Shown in pieces: positions 57,388-64,000 of a stretch of 64,000 nt of DNA. The DNA is from Candidatus Eiseniibacteriota bacterium. GTDB taxonomy: Bacteria > Orphanbacterota > Orphanbacteria > Orphanbacterales > Orphanbacteraceae. Position numbers and translations under genes: made by a program. Positions within the stretch are counted from its first letter, which is position 1; every line of letters begins with the position of its first letter. The DNA is taken from positions 62,001-126,000 of the forward strand of contig JAJCZU010000002.1 in NCBI GenBank assembly GCA_029262235.1, written 5' to 3'. The notes below the pieces were generated by a model. It was not told the origin of the DNA and did not search any database. It worked only from the letters and a program-made list of their open reading frames with translations.

Positions 57388-58359
57388 ATGATGAAACTGA
57401 AACAGATCGCGGATTACCTGGAGAGCCGTCACGGGTTTGCAATCGGTACGGCATCGCATTCGAAGGCGCCTCTGCGGGAGCGGAACGTGCGGCCGGGGCT
57501 GCCGCAACCGTTCGGGGGCGCGCCGGCATACTATCTCGCCACGAGTCGGGACCGGGCGGTCTGGGCGGAGCGCGAGGGGTGGGCGCTCTGCTTCGTCGAA
57601 CTGCCGGAGACGGTGGCGCTGAAACCGGGCGGGCAGAAGGCCACGGTAGTGCTGCTTCGCCCCGTGGCGCCGAACGGAGACGAACTCGCACGGGTGCTGC
57701 TGGGCCTGGCCTCGGCGCTCCAGATCCGCATCGTGATCAAGAACTGCGGCATTGCGGCCGCGGGCGGGCTTGCGGCGCGCGGCGTCGGTTTTCGCGCTTA
57801 CGGGCGAACCGAGCACTATCATCAGCTTGCCAAGTGGGACGATCAGACGTTCCCCGAAGTCATTTATGATCTGGAATCGCTGCGTGTGGGGTCGGGGGAT
57901 GGCGGCGCGTTCGCGCGCCCCACGGTCGGCGAAGCACGTGCGTTCATCGACCGCTGGTCGCGCGAGTACGTGGAGCGCAATCCCGACTGGGACTCATACT
58001 CCGTGCAGTCGTTTTACAACGGCGCGCTCGACCGCCTCGTGAACGATTCGGATTACGTTTGTTATGCGGCGCCGAACGGGCTCCCCGGCGGGCTTGTGGT
58101 GGCCGACCGCGTGAGCGACGCGCAGGTCGATGTCTGGGTCTGCGCCGCCGCGTCGGGCGACGTCCCGATTTCGCCCAACACATGGAGCCGCGCGCTCTAT
58201 CTGCGATTCTTCGCGCAGTGCGCGGCCGACGGAGTGCGCTTCGTGAACCTCGGCGGCAGCGAAACCGCGTCACTCCACTGGTTCAAATCGCGCCTGCTCG
58301 GCGAAACGCGCCCGCTCCTGCTGGAGCGGACGCATCTCGTACTCGAACCACCGCTATAG
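57388..58359 (+). CDS. Hypothetical protein, possible GNAT/DUF2156-like acyltransferase
   Basis: 323 residues, cytosolic. Family not firmly recognised. The C-terminal half (GGLVVADRVSDAQVDVWVCA, then FAQCAADGVRFVNLGGSETASLHWFKSRL) resembles GNAT-fold proteins of the DUF2156 or peptidoglycan-bridge type, where the NLGG-SE-LHxFK segment is typical. The N-terminal half (ATSRDRAVWAEREGWALCFV, LRPVAPNGDELARVLLGLAS) has no known match. No membrane helix. It is the only gene under a consensus TATAAT placed for a leaderless mRNA and is convergent with the Cys-rich family. Confidence 0.6.
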   Translation: MMKLKQIADYLESRHGFAIGTASHSKAPLRERNVRPGLPQPFGGAPAYYLATSRDRAVWAEREGWALCFVELPETVALKPGGQKATVVLLRPVAPNGDELARVLLGLASALQIRIVIKNCGIAAAGGLAARGVGFRAYGRTEHYHQLAKWDDQTFPEVIYDLESLRVGSGDGGAFARPTVGEARAFIDRWSREYVERNPDWDSYSVQSFYNGALDRLVNDSDYVCYAAPNGLPGGLVVADRVSDAQVDVWVCAAASGDVPISPNTWSRALYLRFFAQCAADGVRFVNLGGSETASLHWFKSRLLGETRPLLLERTHLVLEPPL

Positions 58360-58367
58360 TTTGACCC

Positions 58368-59075
58368 TTACGGACAGAGTCCCGGCGGGCACGGCGTGAT
58401 CGGAATCACGCTGCCCGGGCACGAATGCGCGCCGTTCAGATGCGGCAGATACTGGAACGTGTCCAGGAAGTTCACCGAGTTGCTGCAGTTGAAGTCGGCG
58501 CACCATCCGGTGCCCGCGTTCAGTTGCGGCAGGTACTGGAACGTGTCCTGGAAGTTGATCGTTCCGTTTCCGTTCATGTCAGGCGACTTGACGCAGAACT
58601 GTGCCTGCGTCTGACAGACGAACGCCGGACCGACCCACGCGTTGAAGTCCATCATCAGGCAGCCGCAGCCGCCGCCCGTGAACGTAAACGTGACTTCGCC
58701 GAGCGCGTCCGTCACGCCGAACAGCGTGACCATGCCGTTCGTCGTTCCGCACACCCACAGATTGTTCGCCGTGACTGTCGGTTCGCCCGTGAACCGGAAG
58801 TTCACCATGACCGTCGTGTTCACGCACGGGTTTCCGCCGACGTCGATGACGCCGATCGTGGCCGAGATCAGCGACAGGTCGCCCGCCGGACACCAGACCA
58901 CGTGATTCGAGCCGACCGGACACGCGTCGTTATGAATGACGCTCGTATTGCAGTAGGATGCGACCGGATCCGGAACGCCCGCCCCGGCGGTCGACGCCGT
59001 GACAAGAGCCAGCGTTGCCATCGTTGCCATCGTTGCCAGAGTCGTCAAACCCGGCGCATGAAACCATCGCTTCAT
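58368..59075 (-). CDS. Secreted Cys-rich Ig-like/dockerin-like protein, copy 3
   Basis: 235 residues from ATG 59075 (AGGAG upstream). Signal peptide: TLATMATMATLALVTASTAGA. A Big_1/invasin-like Ig domain follows (SATIGVIDVGGNPCVNTTVMV, GVTDALGEVTFTFTGGGCGC). Two calcium-loop-like repeats of dockerin type close the protein: DMNGNGTINFQDTFQYLPQLN and DFNCSNSVNFLDTFQYLPHLN, then CPG and a Cys/Pro-rich end. Conserved Cys positions are shared with the two neighbouring copies. Probably extracellular; the dockerin-like pair may mediate attachment or assembly. Function unknown. Confidence 0.75.
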   Translation of the reverse strand: MKRWFHAPGLTTLATMATMATLALVTASTAGAGVPDPVASYCNTSVIHNDACPVGSNHVVWCPAGDLSLISATIGVIDVGGNPCVNTTVMVNFRFTGEPTVTANNLWVCGTTNGMVTLFGVTDALGEVTFTFTGGGCGCLMMDFNAWVGPAFVCQTQAQFCVKSPDMNGNGTINFQDTFQYLPQLNAGTGWCADFNCSNSVNFLDTFQYLPHLNGAHSCPGSVIPITPCPPGLCP

Positions 59076-59127
59076 ATTGTTCTCCTGTTGATAAGTCCCA
59101 CTTCTGCTGTCAAACGCACTTCCACTC

Positions 59128-59844
59128 TTACGGACACGGATTCGGGCACGGCGCGAACGGGAGAATGCTCCCCGGGCACGCATGCGCGCCGTTCAGGTGC
59201 GGCAGATACTGGAACACGTCGAGGAAGTTCACCGAGTTGCTGCAGTTGAAGTCGGCGCAGTACCCCTGAGCCGTGTTCAGCATCGGCAGGAACTTGAACG
59301 TGTCCGTGAAGTTGATCGTGCCGTCCCCGGTCATGTCCGGCGATTTCACGCAGAACTGCGCGCTCGACGAACAGAGCACGAGGCCCGTGGTATACGCCGT
59401 CCAGTCCATGTTGACGCAGCCGCAGCCGCCGCCCGTGAACGTGAACGTCACTTCGCCGATCGCGTTTGTTACGCCCGAAAGCGTGATCGCTCCGCCCGCC
59501 GTGCCGCATACATAGAGGTTGCAGTTCGTGAAGTCGGGCGTTCCCGTGAACTGAAAGTCGACGTCAACCTGACAGCCCGGGCACGGGTTGTTGCTCACGT
59601 CGACCACGCCGATCGTGAGTGTAATGAGCGACCTGTCGCCCGCGGGGCACCACACGATTTCGTTGTTGATCGCGGGGCACGCGTCGTTCCGGATTACGCC
59701 CGGAACGCAGTACGAAAGTGTGGGGTCGACATTGCAGTTCGCACTGGCGCCGGCCGGCGCAAGCAGCGAGATCGCCAGCAGCGTCGCGAGCGCCGAAGAC
59801 GCAGCGAGCGCCGCAATCGAACCCGATAATCTCAAAGGATGCAT
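59128..59844 (-). CDS. Secreted Cys-rich Ig-like/dockerin-like protein, copy 2
   Basis: 238 residues from ATG 59844 (AAAGGAG upstream). Same plan as its neighbours: signal peptide (ALATLLAISLLAPAGASA), Cys-rich start (CNVDPTLSYCVPGVIRNDAC), Ig-like domain (GVTNAIGEVTFTFTGGGCGC), FCVKSPDMTGDGTINF, and the second loop DFNCSNSVNFLDVFQYLPHLN. The first loop keeps a full DxTGDGxINF calcium pattern. The second has NCSNS in place of the Asp/Gly core and may be held by disulfides instead. It sits 52 bp upstream of copy 3. Confidence 0.77.
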   Translation of the reverse strand: MHPLRLSGSIAALAASSALATLLAISLLAPAGASANCNVDPTLSYCVPGVIRNDACPAINNEIVWCPAGDRSLITLTIGVVDVSNNPCPGCQVDVDFQFTGTPDFTNCNLYVCGTAGGAITLSGVTNAIGEVTFTFTGGGCGCVNMDWTAYTTGLVLCSSSAQFCVKSPDMTGDGTINFTDTFKFLPMLNTAQGYCADFNCSNSVNFLDVFQYLPHLNGAHACPGSILPFAPCPNPCP

Positions 59845-60029
59845 GGAGCGGCTCCTTTCAAGGAGGTGTGCTGACCACGCCCGGGGCGCAGCAGGGATTG
59901 CGGAGACCGAGAACGAATCAGGCGTAGTCTCCGTCGGAGGGACATGAATAATGGTAGCAAAACCGCAAAACGCGTATAGAAGATTCGGAGGCGTGGCGAG
60001 GTCGCCGGAGGCCACGCGCGGCCCGTTCC

Positions 60030-60053
60030 GGGCGCCCCTGTGGGGAGGCGCCC
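60030..60053 (-). terminator. GC-rich hairpin downstream of copy 1
   Basis: GGGCGCC / GGCGCCC arms around CCTGTGGGGA, about 40 bp past the stop of the 60094-60789 gene. No T-run, so the terminator role is tentative. Confidence 0.4.
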
Positions 60054-60093
60054 GGAGGCCATGCGCGAGGCTGGGGAGGGCATTTTTCGTGCG

Positions 60094-60789
60094 CTAGAAA
60101 CAGGTGGGCGGCGTGCATGTCGTGGGCACCACGTTGTCGCCCGGGCACGAGTGCGCACCGAAGAGGTGCGGCAGATACGTGAACGTGTCGCCGAAGTTCA
60201 CCGTGTTGTCGCAGTTCAGGTCGCCGCAGTAGCCCTGCGTCGTGTTGAGCTGCGGCAGGTACTTGAACGTGTCCGAGAAGTTGATCGTGCCGTCGCCCGT
60301 AAAGTCCGGCGATTTGACGCAGAATCGATCCGCCCCCTGGCAGATGACCGTGCCGCCCGCAAACGCCAGCCAGTTCATCTCCAGACAGCCGCATCCGCCG
60401 CCCGTGATCTGGAACGTCACTTCGCCTGCCGCATTCGAGATCCCCGAAAGCGTCAGGAAGCCCGGCGCCGTGGCGCCGCAGATAAAGAGGTCGCACCCCG
60501 GCAGGTCCGGGTCGCCCAGGAAACGGAACTCGACGTCGATCGGGCAGCCCGGGCACGGCGAGCCGCCCGTGTCGAACACCTGGACCGTGAGCGTGATCAG
60601 CGACATGTCGCCCAGCGGGCACCAGACCAGCGTGTTCGAACCCGCCGGACACGCGTCGTTCCGGATGATGCCCGAGGTGCAGATCGTGAGTGTGGGGTCG
60701 AGGACGCAGGTGGCGTCGGCGACGACGGGCGCCAGAAGCAGGGCGGATAGCGTTACGAAGAGGCCGAGAACAAGGGGCAAGCGTTTCAT
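60094..60789 (-). CDS. Secreted Cys-rich Ig-like/dockerin-like protein, copy 1
   Basis: 231 residues from ATG 60789 (GGAGAA upstream; a GTG 12 nt earlier lies inside that site). Signal peptide: LPLVLGLFVTLSALLLAPVVA. It shares the family layout: CVLDPTLTICTSGIIRNDAC, Ig-like domain (GISNAAGEVTFQITGGGCGC), FCVKSPDFTGDGTINFSDTFKYLPQL, and the second loop DLNCDNTVNFGDTFTYLPHL. It is the most upstream of the triplet and has its own extended -10 promoter. The family is a local triplication with a fixed Cys framework. Confidence 0.77.
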   Translation of the reverse strand: MKRLPLVLGLFVTLSALLLAPVVADATCVLDPTLTICTSGIIRNDACPAGSNTLVWCPLGDMSLITLTVQVFDTGGSPCPGCPIDVEFRFLGDPDLPGCDLFICGATAPGFLTLSGISNAAGEVTFQITGGGCGCLEMNWLAFAGGTVICQGADRFCVKSPDFTGDGTINFSDTFKYLPQLNTTQGYCGDLNCDNTVNFGDTFTYLPHLFGAHSCPGDNVVPTTCTPPTCF

Positions 60790-60872
60790 GGTGTTCTCCA
60801 CGTGGTTGAACTGCGATTGGCTAGGTCAATGGATGCACTTTCTATTGATTTGTGGTGATTATGAGCGATTTC

Positions 60873-60881
60873 ATTATACCA
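60873..60881 (-). promoter_or_regulatory. Extended -10 promoter for the Cys-rich triplet
   Basis: Minus strand TGGTATAAT: consensus TATAAT (60878-60873) with the TGn extension and no good -35. Start near 60866, giving a ~77-nt leader. Confidence 0.6.
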
Positions 60882-60914
60882 CAAGTAAATGGTCTTTGTG
60901 CGAACGGGTGGAGA

Positions 60915-60951
60915 GGGGGGAGTGGGGGCGTGAGTCGGGGTCGTGCGGGGG
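60915..60951 (+). other. G-run cluster (possible G-quadruplex)
   Basis: Four G-runs of 6, 5, 4 and 5 separated by 3, 8 and 6 nt, between the promoter of the Cys-rich triplet and the stop of the propeller gene. Confidence 0.5.
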
Positions 60952-60956
60952 TTCGC

Positions 60957-62339
60957 TTACGGTCGCGAGACGAGCTTCCCGACGAAGAGGCCGTGGCCGC
61001 TTTCGATGCGCATCTTCGCTCCCGTCTGGAGGCGGCGCAGCCCGCCCTGATAATGTCCGGCGAAGTAAAGCGTGCGCTCGTGGACGGCAAGCGCCCGGAT
61101 CGCGCTCCCCCGTGATGCGACGAAGATTTCGCGGTACTTCGCGGCCGACCATGCGCTGTCGATTTCCGCGATCACCAGTGTCGTGGTCGAGTCGCCGTCG
61201 GATTCCTGGAACACGCCGTATGAAATCGAGAGCACGCCGTCCGAGCCGCGCGCGATGCGCACCGGCAGGTCCGCGACAGGGTCGCCGAACGGAAGTCCGC
61301 GCACGAGCGCGCCCGCCGGGTCCCGCTCGAGAATCGCGAGATGGACGCGCCGGCCGCCGGCTTCGCTTGCGCTCTCCGATTTCATCGCGACCACGGTGTT
61401 GCCGTTCGCGAGCACGATCAGATCGTCGACCGAGTCTGCCGTGCGCCGCCCCTTGAGGCCGTCGAGCTTGCTGCCGTACTGCCAGGCGCCGTCGATTGCT
61501 CCCGCCGGCCCGATGCGCATGACAAAACCGTCCTGGTCAAACGGCCCGAGCGTGGTGAACGTGTCCGTGCCCGCGACCATCGATTCGCGAAACGCGCCCC
61601 GCACGTACCAGTTGCCCTGCGTGTCACCTGCCGCCTCCGCCGGCCGCCCGTCCAGGGGCACGATCCACTCGACCTCGTGGCCGGCGTTAAGCTTCGCCGC
61701 GAAGTAGCCGCTTTCACCCGCGGCCCCGATCGTGTGCGCGCGACGCGACGATTCCGCCTGCCCGCCGACATGCACCGGGCCGTTGCTTTCCCCGATCGCG
61801 AGCACTTCGCCGCGCGCGTTCGACGCGACGTCGTACAGCAGCGACTGCCCCTCGAACGGGATCGAAAGCACTGTCTCGCCGCTGCCGTTCAGGAGCGCGA
61901 GAAAGCCCGCGTAGTCACCCGAAGATTCTCCCGTAACAAAGCCCGCGATCCAGACGTTGCCGTCCCCGGTCGCAGCCAGCGCCGTGGTCCGCCCTGCGCG
62001 TTCCCCGCGCTCCCCGCGCTCCATGCGGCGATACTCCGCTTCCGCGTCCGGCGTGATACGAATGACGCGCGGGTAATCGATCCCCGCACTGTCCGTCGCG
62101 AACGAGGCCAGATGAACGTTGCCCCGGTCGTCCGTGCCGAGGTCGACATGGTGCCCGCTCGAGATGCGCCGCGATTCCGCGTACTGCGCGAGCCAGGTGA
62201 GAGCGGCGGTTGAGTCGTCGGCGTGCGCGGGGGCGGGGGCGGCGCAGATCACAGCGCATGTCGCGACACAAGTCGCGGCGCAAGTCGCGACACAAGTCGC
62301 AACCCGGAGCCCGATCATCATTCGCAGCTTTCGGCGCAT
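60957..62339 (-). CDS. Secreted beta-propeller-like protein of unknown function
   Basis: 460 residues from ATG 62339 (AGGGGGA upstream). The open frame runs on to 63938 but that part is antisense to the radical SAM gene. The signal peptide is built from a tandem repeat (TCVATCAATCVATC). The mature part has SBBP/NHL-like blades: TTALAATGDGNVWIAGFVTG, EVLAIGESNGPVHVGG, GDTQGNWYVRGAFR, IARGSDGVLSISYGVFQ. No enzymatic motif and no FlgD tail. Probably periplasmic or surface-exposed. Divergent from the radical SAM gene. Confidence 0.7.
   Translation of the reverse strand: MRRKLRMMIGLRVATCVATCAATCVATCAVICAAPAPAHADDSTAALTWLAQYAESRRISSGHHVDLGTDDRGNVHLASFATDSAGIDYPRVIRITPDAEAEYRRMERGERGERAGRTTALAATGDGNVWIAGFVTGESSGDYAGFLALLNGSGETVLSIPFEGQSLLYDVASNARGEVLAIGESNGPVHVGGQAESSRRAHTIGAAGESGYFAAKLNAGHEVEWIVPLDGRPAEAAGDTQGNWYVRGAFRESMVAGTDTFTTLGPFDQDGFVMRIGPAGAIDGAWQYGSKLDGLKGRRTADSVDDLIVLANGNTVVAMKSESASEAGGRRVHLAILERDPAGALVRGLPFGDPVADLPVRIARGSDGVLSISYGVFQESDGDSTTTLVIAEIDSAWSAAKYREIFVASRGSAIRALAVHERTLYFAGHYQGGLRRLQTGAKMRIESGHGLFVGKLVSRP
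62263..62302 (-). repeat. 12-bp tandem repeat in a signal-peptide coding region
   Basis: Three to four copies of GTCGCGACACAA (plus strand, one diverged to GTCGCGGCGCAA) encode the alternating Ala-Thr-Cys-Val hydrophobic core of the propeller-protein signal peptide. Confidence 0.8.
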
Positions 62340-62366
62340 TCGATCCCCCTTTGTTTCATCGTAGTG

Positions 62367-62372
62367 TATACT
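62367..62372 (+). promoter_or_regulatory. -10 box placed for a leaderless transcript
   Basis: TATACT, then GCGCCT, then GTG 62379. Supports the GTG at 62379 as the start of the radical SAM protein. Confidence 0.5.
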
Positions 62373-62378
62373 GCGCCT

Positions 62379-63551
62379 GTGGGTGGGTCGTTTTTCTGGC
62401 GGGAGAAGTCCGTGCCGAAACGACCGAACACGAGCCCACACCAGCCCGACCTCTTCGACGCGGCGCGCGACGCCGCCAACCCCGACGTACGAGACCCGAA
62501 GTTCGACCAGACGTATAAGAAGCGCGCGCCCGGGCGCACGAGTGCGGAGAAGTATGTCGTGGAGGAGGGGGACGAGGGCGCGGGCGCCGGCCCGAACGTG
62601 CGCCGCGTCTGGAATCCGCCGAACCCGTTCGACTCCGAGCACCGCGAGCTGCTCGAAGAGGCGCCCGTCGCCGCGCTCGAGATCTACGAGGACCGCGCGC
62701 GGTCGATTCTTTCGCACAACACGAGCGACGACGTCGGCTTCGACTGGTCCGTGAACCCGTACCGCGGCTGCTTTCACGCGTGCGCCTACTGCTACGCGCG
62801 CCCCGGGCACGAGTACCTCGGCCTCGGCGCCGGCACTGACTTCGACCGCAAGATCTTCGTCAAGCGCGGCGCGCCCGAGCTGCTCGACCGCGCGTTCCGC
62901 CGGCCGTCCTGGCGCCACGAACTCGTCGCGTTCTCCGGCGTCACCGACTGCTACCAGCCCATCGAGGCCAGCTACGAACTGACCCGCCGGTGCCTTGCCG
63001 TCTGCGAACGCCACCGCAATCCCGTCGCCATCGTCACGAAGTCCGCCCTCGTGCGCCGCGACGCCGACATCCTCCAGGAGATCGCCGCGCGCCTCGGCCC
63101 CGATCAAGCCCACGTCAGCATCACGATACCCTTTACAGATGAATCGATGGCCCGTAAGATCGAGCCCGGAACGCCGAGCATTCGCAGACGATTCGAGACG
63201 ATGGAGATCCTCGCCCGCGCGGGCCTCAGCGTCGGCATCATGGTCGCGCCGATCATCCCCGGCCTGAACGACGCCCAGATCCCCGAACTCCTGCGCCGCG
63301 CCAAGGAAGCCGGAGCCGTGCGCGCCGGCCGCATCCTGCTGCGCCTGCCCGGGAGCGTGCGCCCCGTGTTCCTGCAGCGGCTCCGCGAGGAGCTGCCCCT
63401 GCGCGCCGGGCGAGTCGAGGAGCGGATTCGGGAGGTGCGCGGCGGCAAGATGAGCGAATGGCGCATCGGCAAGCGGCACGTGGGGAAGGGGACGTACTGG
63501 AAGGCGATCGATCAGATGTGGAAGAAGAATTGTGAGAGGTGGGGGTATTGA
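62379..63551 (+). CDS. PA0069-family radical SAM protein
   Basis: 390 residues from GTG 62379 (a TATACT box 6 nt upstream implies leaderless translation); GTG 62412 after GGGAGA is the alternative. The 4Fe-4S radical SAM motif is in RGCFHACAYCYARPGHEYLG (CxxxCxxC). Downstream segments typical of the PA0069/Rv2578c family are FSGVTDCYQPIEASYELTRR, VAIVTKSALVRRDADIL and VAPIIPGLNDAQIPELL. Relatives are distantly related to spore photoproduct lyase, but the reaction is unknown. It is divergent from the propeller gene. Confidence 0.88.
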   Translation: MGGSFFWREKSVPKRPNTSPHQPDLFDAARDAANPDVRDPKFDQTYKKRAPGRTSAEKYVVEEGDEGAGAGPNVRRVWNPPNPFDSEHRELLEEAPVAALEIYEDRARSILSHNTSDDVGFDWSVNPYRGCFHACAYCYARPGHEYLGLGAGTDFDRKIFVKRGAPELLDRAFRRPSWRHELVAFSGVTDCYQPIEASYELTRRCLAVCERHRNPVAIVTKSALVRRDADILQEIAARLGPDQAHVSITIPFTDESMARKIEPGTPSIRRRFETMEILARAGLSVGIMVAPIIPGLNDAQIPELLRRAKEAGAVRAGRILLRLPGSVRPVFLQRLREELPLRAGRVEERIREVRGGKMSEWRIGKRHVGKGTYWKAIDQMWKKNCERWGY

Positions 63552-63563
63552 GGGGGGGGTAGT

Positions 63564-64000
63564 ATGGCTAAGCCGAGGTTGTCCAAAATCCGCCGCTTCG
63601 TAAAGAACTGGCCGGGACTCGACACGCTTCTTCTCTACGGTCTGACGCTGGATCCGGTCGAACAGTTCTTCGATGACTTCCGAATGAAATACGAGCGGCG
63701 CAAGCGGGTCCCCCACGCGAACCTCTTTCAAATTCTGCGACTCGGGTCCGATGAGGTCAGACACAGCCGTTTCCTCGCCTGGCTCCTTGACTGCGAAGAG
63801 AGTCACCTGGAGGGACCCCGATTTCTGAGAGCTTTCCTTCATGCGGCCGGCTTTGATGACTGGCTGCCAACAGTGACTGATGACTGCATGTACGAAGTGT
63901 GGAGGGAGAGACCGGACCGAATCGACCTTTCGATTCACGCGAGGGGGAAGTTCGCGATCTACATCGAGAACAAGATCGATGCGCTCGAAGGAACCGACCA
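63564..64000 (+). CDS. PD-(D/E)XK nuclease superfamily protein, truncated by window end
   Basis: 145 residues are visible from ATG 63564 (G-rich purine stretch upstream). They match the PDDEXK_4-type family: ANLFQILRLGSDEVRHSRFL followed by AWLLDCEESHLEGPRFLRAF, then the nuclease core DRIDLSIHARGKFAIYIENK with catalytic Asp and the ExK (E-N-K) motif. Codon use looks less GC-biased than neighbours, suggesting horizontal origin. Such proteins often occur in defence or mobile contexts; what follows is outside the window. Confidence 0.8.
   Translation, partial: MAKPRLSKIRRFVKNWPGLDTLLLYGLTLDPVEQFFDDFRMKYERRKRVPHANLFQILRLGSDEVRHSRFLAWLLDCEESHLEGPRFLRAFLHAAGFDDWLPTVTDDCMYEVWRERPDRIDLSIHARGKFAIYIENKIDALEGTD

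Noticed and set aside
62412-62414. GTG 62412 as the radical SAM start
   Set aside because: It has a GGGAGA site, but the TATACT box fits GTG 62379 exactly as in the other leaderless cases; kept only as an alternative.
62340-63938. N-terminal extension of the propeller protein (open frame to 63938)
   Set aside because: This part is antisense to the radical SAM gene; ATG 62339 has a ribosome site and signal peptide.

Overview
This is a GC-rich (roughly 60-65 percent), gene-dense bacterial chromosome segment with Gram-negative cell-envelope logic. It carries several lipoproteins, an outer-membrane beta-barrel protein, periplasmic multiheme cytochromes and AmiC-type amidases. Secreted proteins end in FlgD-like C-terminal domains, and a tandem family of Cys-rich Ig/dockerin-like proteins is present. 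A membrane pyrophosphatase, SelA, DASS transporters and FlgD-like sorting tails together fit an uncultured FCB-adjacent lineage such as Eisenbacteria, Krumholzibacteriota or Latescibacterota. That placement is inferred from gene content only. No tRNA, rRNA, CRISPR array, transposase or prophage was recognised.

Layout. 1-4914: end of hppA, then the ribosomal cluster rpsF-ssb-rpsR-DUF2232-rplI, a parvulin-type lipoprotein and a DUF151 nuclease. 4911-9660: two paralogous amidase lipoproteins on the minus strand. 9752-24686: a phosphatase/sulfatase-superfamily lipoprotein, an FkbM methyltransferase, a PP-loop thiolase-like enzyme, dcd, selA, a SPOR protein, smc, ftsY, a sensor/receiver protein and a ferredoxin reductase, many joined by 4-nt stop/start overlaps. 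24700-33829: hydrolases, NUDIX, TfoX_N, a DASS/RCK transporter, a second Thr-type sulfatase-fold enzyme and nadE. 33847-42960: a TetR-RIC pair and a five-gene redox operon. 43282-51478: bioY, dinB, secreted FlgD-tailed proteins, a HupE-like protein and a metallophosphatase with a TPR partner. 51646-64000: an error-prone-type dnaE with two large insertions, a Glu/Leu-dehydrogenase-like enzyme, the Cys-rich triplet, a beta-propeller, a radical SAM protein and a truncated PD-(D/E)XK nuclease.

The most notable system is the minus-strand operon 42960 to 35219. It encodes a ferric-reductase/NOX-like di-heme b membrane protein, a membrane-anchored 4Fe-4S/FAD/NAD(P) oxidoreductase, a 20-heme cytochrome c, a 25-heme cytochrome c built from 429-bp repeats, and an outer-membrane barrel. 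Read as a circuit, it could carry electrons from NAD(P)H through the inner membrane and about 45 periplasmic hemes to or across the outer membrane. It has a good sigma-54 promoter match. Next to it is an autoregulated TetR-RIC operon whose 24-bp operator recurs almost intact 12 kb away inside another gene.

Other structure worth attention: a 93-bp palindromic element inserted in frame twice in dnaE; a shared dyad upstream of both Y-family and DnaE-type error-prone polymerases (candidate SOS box); a repeated TANNNT-N6/7-start arrangement at seven genes, suggesting leaderless transcripts; pseudo-amidase domains; a P-loop position replaced by a tandem hexapeptide repeat; and a histidine-kinase-like protein with no ATPase domain.
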